A stretch of DNA of 64,000 nt, taken from the NCBI GenBank assembly GCA_031552845.1, contig JAVBMC010000037.1, positions 8,662 through 72,661 on the forward strand, in the 5' to 3' direction. The DNA comes from JAVBMC01 sp031552845. Lineage in GTDB: Bacteria > Verrucomicrobiota > Kiritimatiellia > RFP12 > DVOR01. The notes beneath the pieces were generated by a model that was given only the letters and a program-made list of their open reading frames with translations, made no database searches and had not been told where the DNA came from. A program made the translations under genes and the position numbers. Below are positions 61,820-64,000 of the stretch, one piece after another (the stretch's first letter is position 1; each line of letters begins with the position of its first letter).

Positions 61820-63760
61820 TTATTTCTTCTTGGCGACACGGCCTACGACGTTTGTGATCTTGTCGTAGGAGTGGGGGAATGTCCATTGTAAGTTTTTGAC
61901 GCACTTGGGGACGGTGACGGAGGTGATGTTGGGGCAGCCGCTAAAAGCGAGCCAGCCGACATTGGTGACACTGTTGGGAATGGTCATCTCGGTGAGGCTG
62001 GTGCAGTTGATGAATGCATGTTCTTCAATGTTTCTGACGCGCTGGGGAACCTTGAAGGAGCGCAGGCTTGAACATCCTCCGAAGACTTGATAGGTGATGG
62101 CAGGAATGTCTGGGGGGAATGTGACATCCAGCAGATTGGTGCAGTTGCAAAATGCGCGATAGCCAATCATTTTGACGCTCTTAGGAATGTTGATGGCGGG
62201 CAGGCTTGAGCATCCCATAAACAATCCGTTGGTGATGACGTTGAGTGTGTTGGGCAACACCACATTCGTTAAGCTGGTACAATCGGCAAACGCAAACTCT
62301 TCTATGGTTTTAACGTTGTCCGGAATGGTCACTGTGGTCAAGGCGGAGCATCCGTGAAAGGCGTATTCCTTAATGGTGGTGACGCTGGCTGGAATGGTGA
62401 ACTCAGTCAGTCCCTTACAATTTAAGAACGCACCGTTTTCAATGCTGGTGACATGGGCGGGAATAGAATAGGCGCCTTGTTTGCCCGCCGGGTATACAAG
62501 AAGACGAGTGCCTGTTTTGTCAAACAATACGCCGTCAATAGACGAGTGGTTTGGATTACCGGGATCAACGGTAATCGAGGCTAGGTTGGAGCACTCAAAG
62601 TCCAAGCTGTAACCGCTCAATTTGACACTCGCAGGAATTGTCAAAGCGGTCAACTCCGCAGCTCCCTTAAAAGACCAGATGTCAACCTTCTTGACTCCGT
62701 CCGGGATTGCATAAGCACCTTGCCTGCCGCCCGGATAAGCGACCAACTCCAAGCCGTCCTTCGTATACAGCACGCCATCGATAGACACATAGTGCGGATT
62801 CTCGGGATGAACGGGAATGGACGTAAGATTCGGACATCTGCTGAACGCATATTGATCAATCTTCTCAACACTCTTCGGAATGTTCACAGAGGACAAACTC
62901 GAGCACCCGCTAAACGCCCTGCTACCAATAAAACGGATCCCCTCGGCCATAACCACCGACGTCAGATTCGAGCAGGAAAATGCCGACGCGATATGCTCAA
63001 CGCTTGCAGGAATGCTAACCGAAGTCAACCCATCACACCCTCTAAACGCCATCTCTCCAATCGCCTTAACCCCATCAGGCACTACATACGCCCCCCGCCT
63101 GCCATAAGGATATGTTTTCAGACGCTTGCCCGCATAATCAAACAACACGCCATCAACAGACGAATACATTGGATTCCCCGCCTCCACAATAATCTCCTGC
63201 AGCCCAGGCCCCTCGGCAACATCCTTCGTGAGGCGCGGATAAATCCAGATTGGCGTCCTATTGCCGAGCCAATCCCCAAACGCATAACAAATATTAGTCA
63301 CGCTATTCGGAATCACAATTGAGGTCAAGCTATTGCACCCATCAAACGCATAATCACGGATCAGCTTCACGCCATCCGGAATCGTCACTGACGTCAAACT
63401 GCCGCACCCTGCAAATGCCGAATGGCCGATTACCTCAACTCCCTCCGGAATCACTACTGACGTCAACTCCTGACACCTGATAAACGCCGCACTTCCAATT
63501 GACTTAACAGCCTCGCCGCCCAACACAGAAGGCACTCTCAACGCACCCGCCGTCTCGGTCGAAATCGCAGGCTCCAATCTCCCATCGGAACAAATCACCA
63601 CGCCACCATCAGTCCCACGCCAATACATATATGTCACGCCATCCACCGCTTCAGTCGACGGCGGCACATACGTCTGCTCTGCCGGACTGCAAGCCGACAC
63701 AAGCACCAATACAATTAACCCAAGTAACGCCTCTGCATAACCCCATTTGTTCATCTTCAT
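61820..63760 (-). CDS. BspA-like leucine-rich-repeat lipoprotein, solitary copy
   Basis: A 646-residue paralogue of the operon proteins, about 14 kb away and on the other strand. The start at 63760 has AGGAGG six bases upstream and gives MKMNKWGYAEAL, matching the MKxxKW start of two operon lipoproteins; an ATG one codon earlier is possible. The signal ends in lipobox LVSAC followed by SPAEQ. Three DGVLF-type inserts (MYSSVDGVLFDYAGKRL, HYVSIDGVLYTKDGLEL, NHSSIDGVLFDKTGTRL) interrupt the LRR_5 repeats. The C-terminal signature is ITSVTVPKCVKNLQWTFPHS then KITNVVGRVAKKK, with a lysine-rich end. It may be the ancestor or an outlier of the cluster. Confidence 0.88.
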   Translation of the reverse strand: MKMNKWGYAEALLGLIVLVLVSACSPAEQTYVPPSTEAVDGVTYMYWRGTDGGVVICSDGRLEPAISTETAGALRVPSVLGGEAVKSIGSAAFIRCQELTSVVIPEGVEVIGHSAFAGCGSLTSVTIPDGVKLIRDYAFDGCNSLTSIVIPNSVTNICYAFGDWLGNRTPIWIYPRLTKDVAEGPGLQEIIVEAGNPMYSSVDGVLFDYAGKRLKTYPYGRRGAYVVPDGVKAIGEMAFRGCDGLTSVSIPASVEHIASAFSCSNLTSVVMAEGIRFIGSRAFSGCSSLSSVNIPKSVEKIDQYAFSRCPNLTSIPVHPENPHYVSIDGVLYTKDGLELVAYPGGRQGAYAIPDGVKKVDIWSFKGAAELTALTIPASVKLSGYSLDFECSNLASITVDPGNPNHSSIDGVLFDKTGTRLLVYPAGKQGAYSIPAHVTSIENGAFLNCKGLTEFTIPASVTTIKEYAFHGCSALTTVTIPDNVKTIEEFAFADCTSLTNVVLPNTLNVITNGLFMGCSSLPAINIPKSVKMIGYRAFCNCTNLLDVTFPPDIPAITYQVFGGCSSLRSFKVPQRVRNIEEHAFINCTSLTEMTIPNSVTNVGWLAFSGCPNITSVTVPKCVKNLQWTFPHSYDKITNVVGRVAKKK

Positions 63761-63892
63761 CATATGCCTCCTCGTCACAAAGAACGAAAACGGAACGATT
63801 ATCCCGCATTCTCCTTTGCAAGTCAAGACCATTCCAATACATTTTCTCTCCCCGTCCTTTAATGTAAAGTGTAAAATATCTTTTCCCTGCAG

Positions 63893-64000
63893 ATGGGGGG
63901 TGCCCGGGCACGCTCTCTTTCAGGGGAGCCCCCCATGGGGGGCGCGAAAATCTAACCGCCGGTTGAGACGTTTAGTGTTCCATCGGCGGGCCGATTTTCG
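63893..64000. repeat. Cluster of three GC-rich hairpins at the window end
   Basis: Three structures lie side by side. ATGGGGGGTGCCC (63893-63905) pairs with GGGAGCCCCCCAT (63924-63936), two mismatches. GCCCCCCATGGGGGGC (63928-63943) is a perfect 16-bp palindrome. CGAAAATC-(9)-G arms at 63945-63961 and 63984-64000 pair 14 of 17 bases around a 22-base loop. They compete for the same strands and lie upstream of the solitary BspA gene. The element may continue past the window. Confidence 0.65.

Overview
The window looks like chromosomal DNA of a Gram-negative member of the PVC superphylum, most likely a Kiritimatiellota, Lentisphaerota or Verrucomicrobiota bacterium from a gut or other polysaccharide-rich habitat. 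This rests on lipoprotein signals, a diaminopimelate-type MurE, several secreted DUF1080 proteins, a sialate O-acetylesterase, a Tat-exported Gfo/Idh/MocA protein, a DUF4469 HU-like protein and many BspA-type leucine-rich-repeat proteins. No marker fixes the phylum from the sequence alone.

Layout. 1-5.7 kb holds the end of a flavoprotein reductase, a 262-bp MITE-like element with 21-bp terminal inverted repeats, a DUF1080 protein, a secreted beta-helix protein, a 23-bp-period tandem array and a HEAT-repeat protein. 5.7-11.4 kb (minus strand) is a run gmd-fcl-epmA-murE-Gfo/Idh/MocA-HEAT, facing a divergent XylR-like AraC regulator. 12.6-16.6 kb holds a 22-bp-period array, an unknown lipoprotein, an LA_2272-type repeat protein and a DUF1015 pair. 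16.7-31.5 kb (minus strand) is the core information block dnaA, tRNA-Thr, tuf, rpmG, tRNA-Trp, secE, nusG, rplK, rplA, rplJ, rplL, rpoB, rpoC, with an oriC candidate upstream of dnaA. 31.8-38.2 kb holds a second beta-helix protein, two tandem proteins sharing a 257-bp duplicated 3' end, dispersed repeats and an HU-DUF4469 gene. 38.4-47.9 kb begins with an inverted second copy of the 22-bp array, then a strong promoter driving five tightly packed BspA-like genes. 47.9-60.7 kb (minus strand) carries a fused glycogen debranching enzyme, two DUF1080 proteins, manC, a sialate O-acetylesterase, ispH, an unrecognised 719-residue protein, folB and a FolM-like reductase. 60.7-64 kb holds an AT-rich PD-(D/E)XK-like gene, a sixth BspA-like lipoprotein and a cluster of GC-rich hairpins.

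How the genes fit together. ManC, Gmd and Fcl give a route from mannose-1-phosphate to GDP-L-fucose, suggesting a fucosylated surface polymer. The DUF1080, Gfo/Idh/MocA and esterase genes suggest glycan breakdown in the cell envelope. The six BspA-like proteins share N-terminal, internal and C-terminal signatures and look like one locally expanded surface family.

The most unusual signal is three short intergenic arrays in which a conserved core of about 12-15 bases recurs at exactly 22, 22 and 23 bp with variable bases between. Two of them are homologous, inverted copies about 26 kb apart. Their role is unknown.
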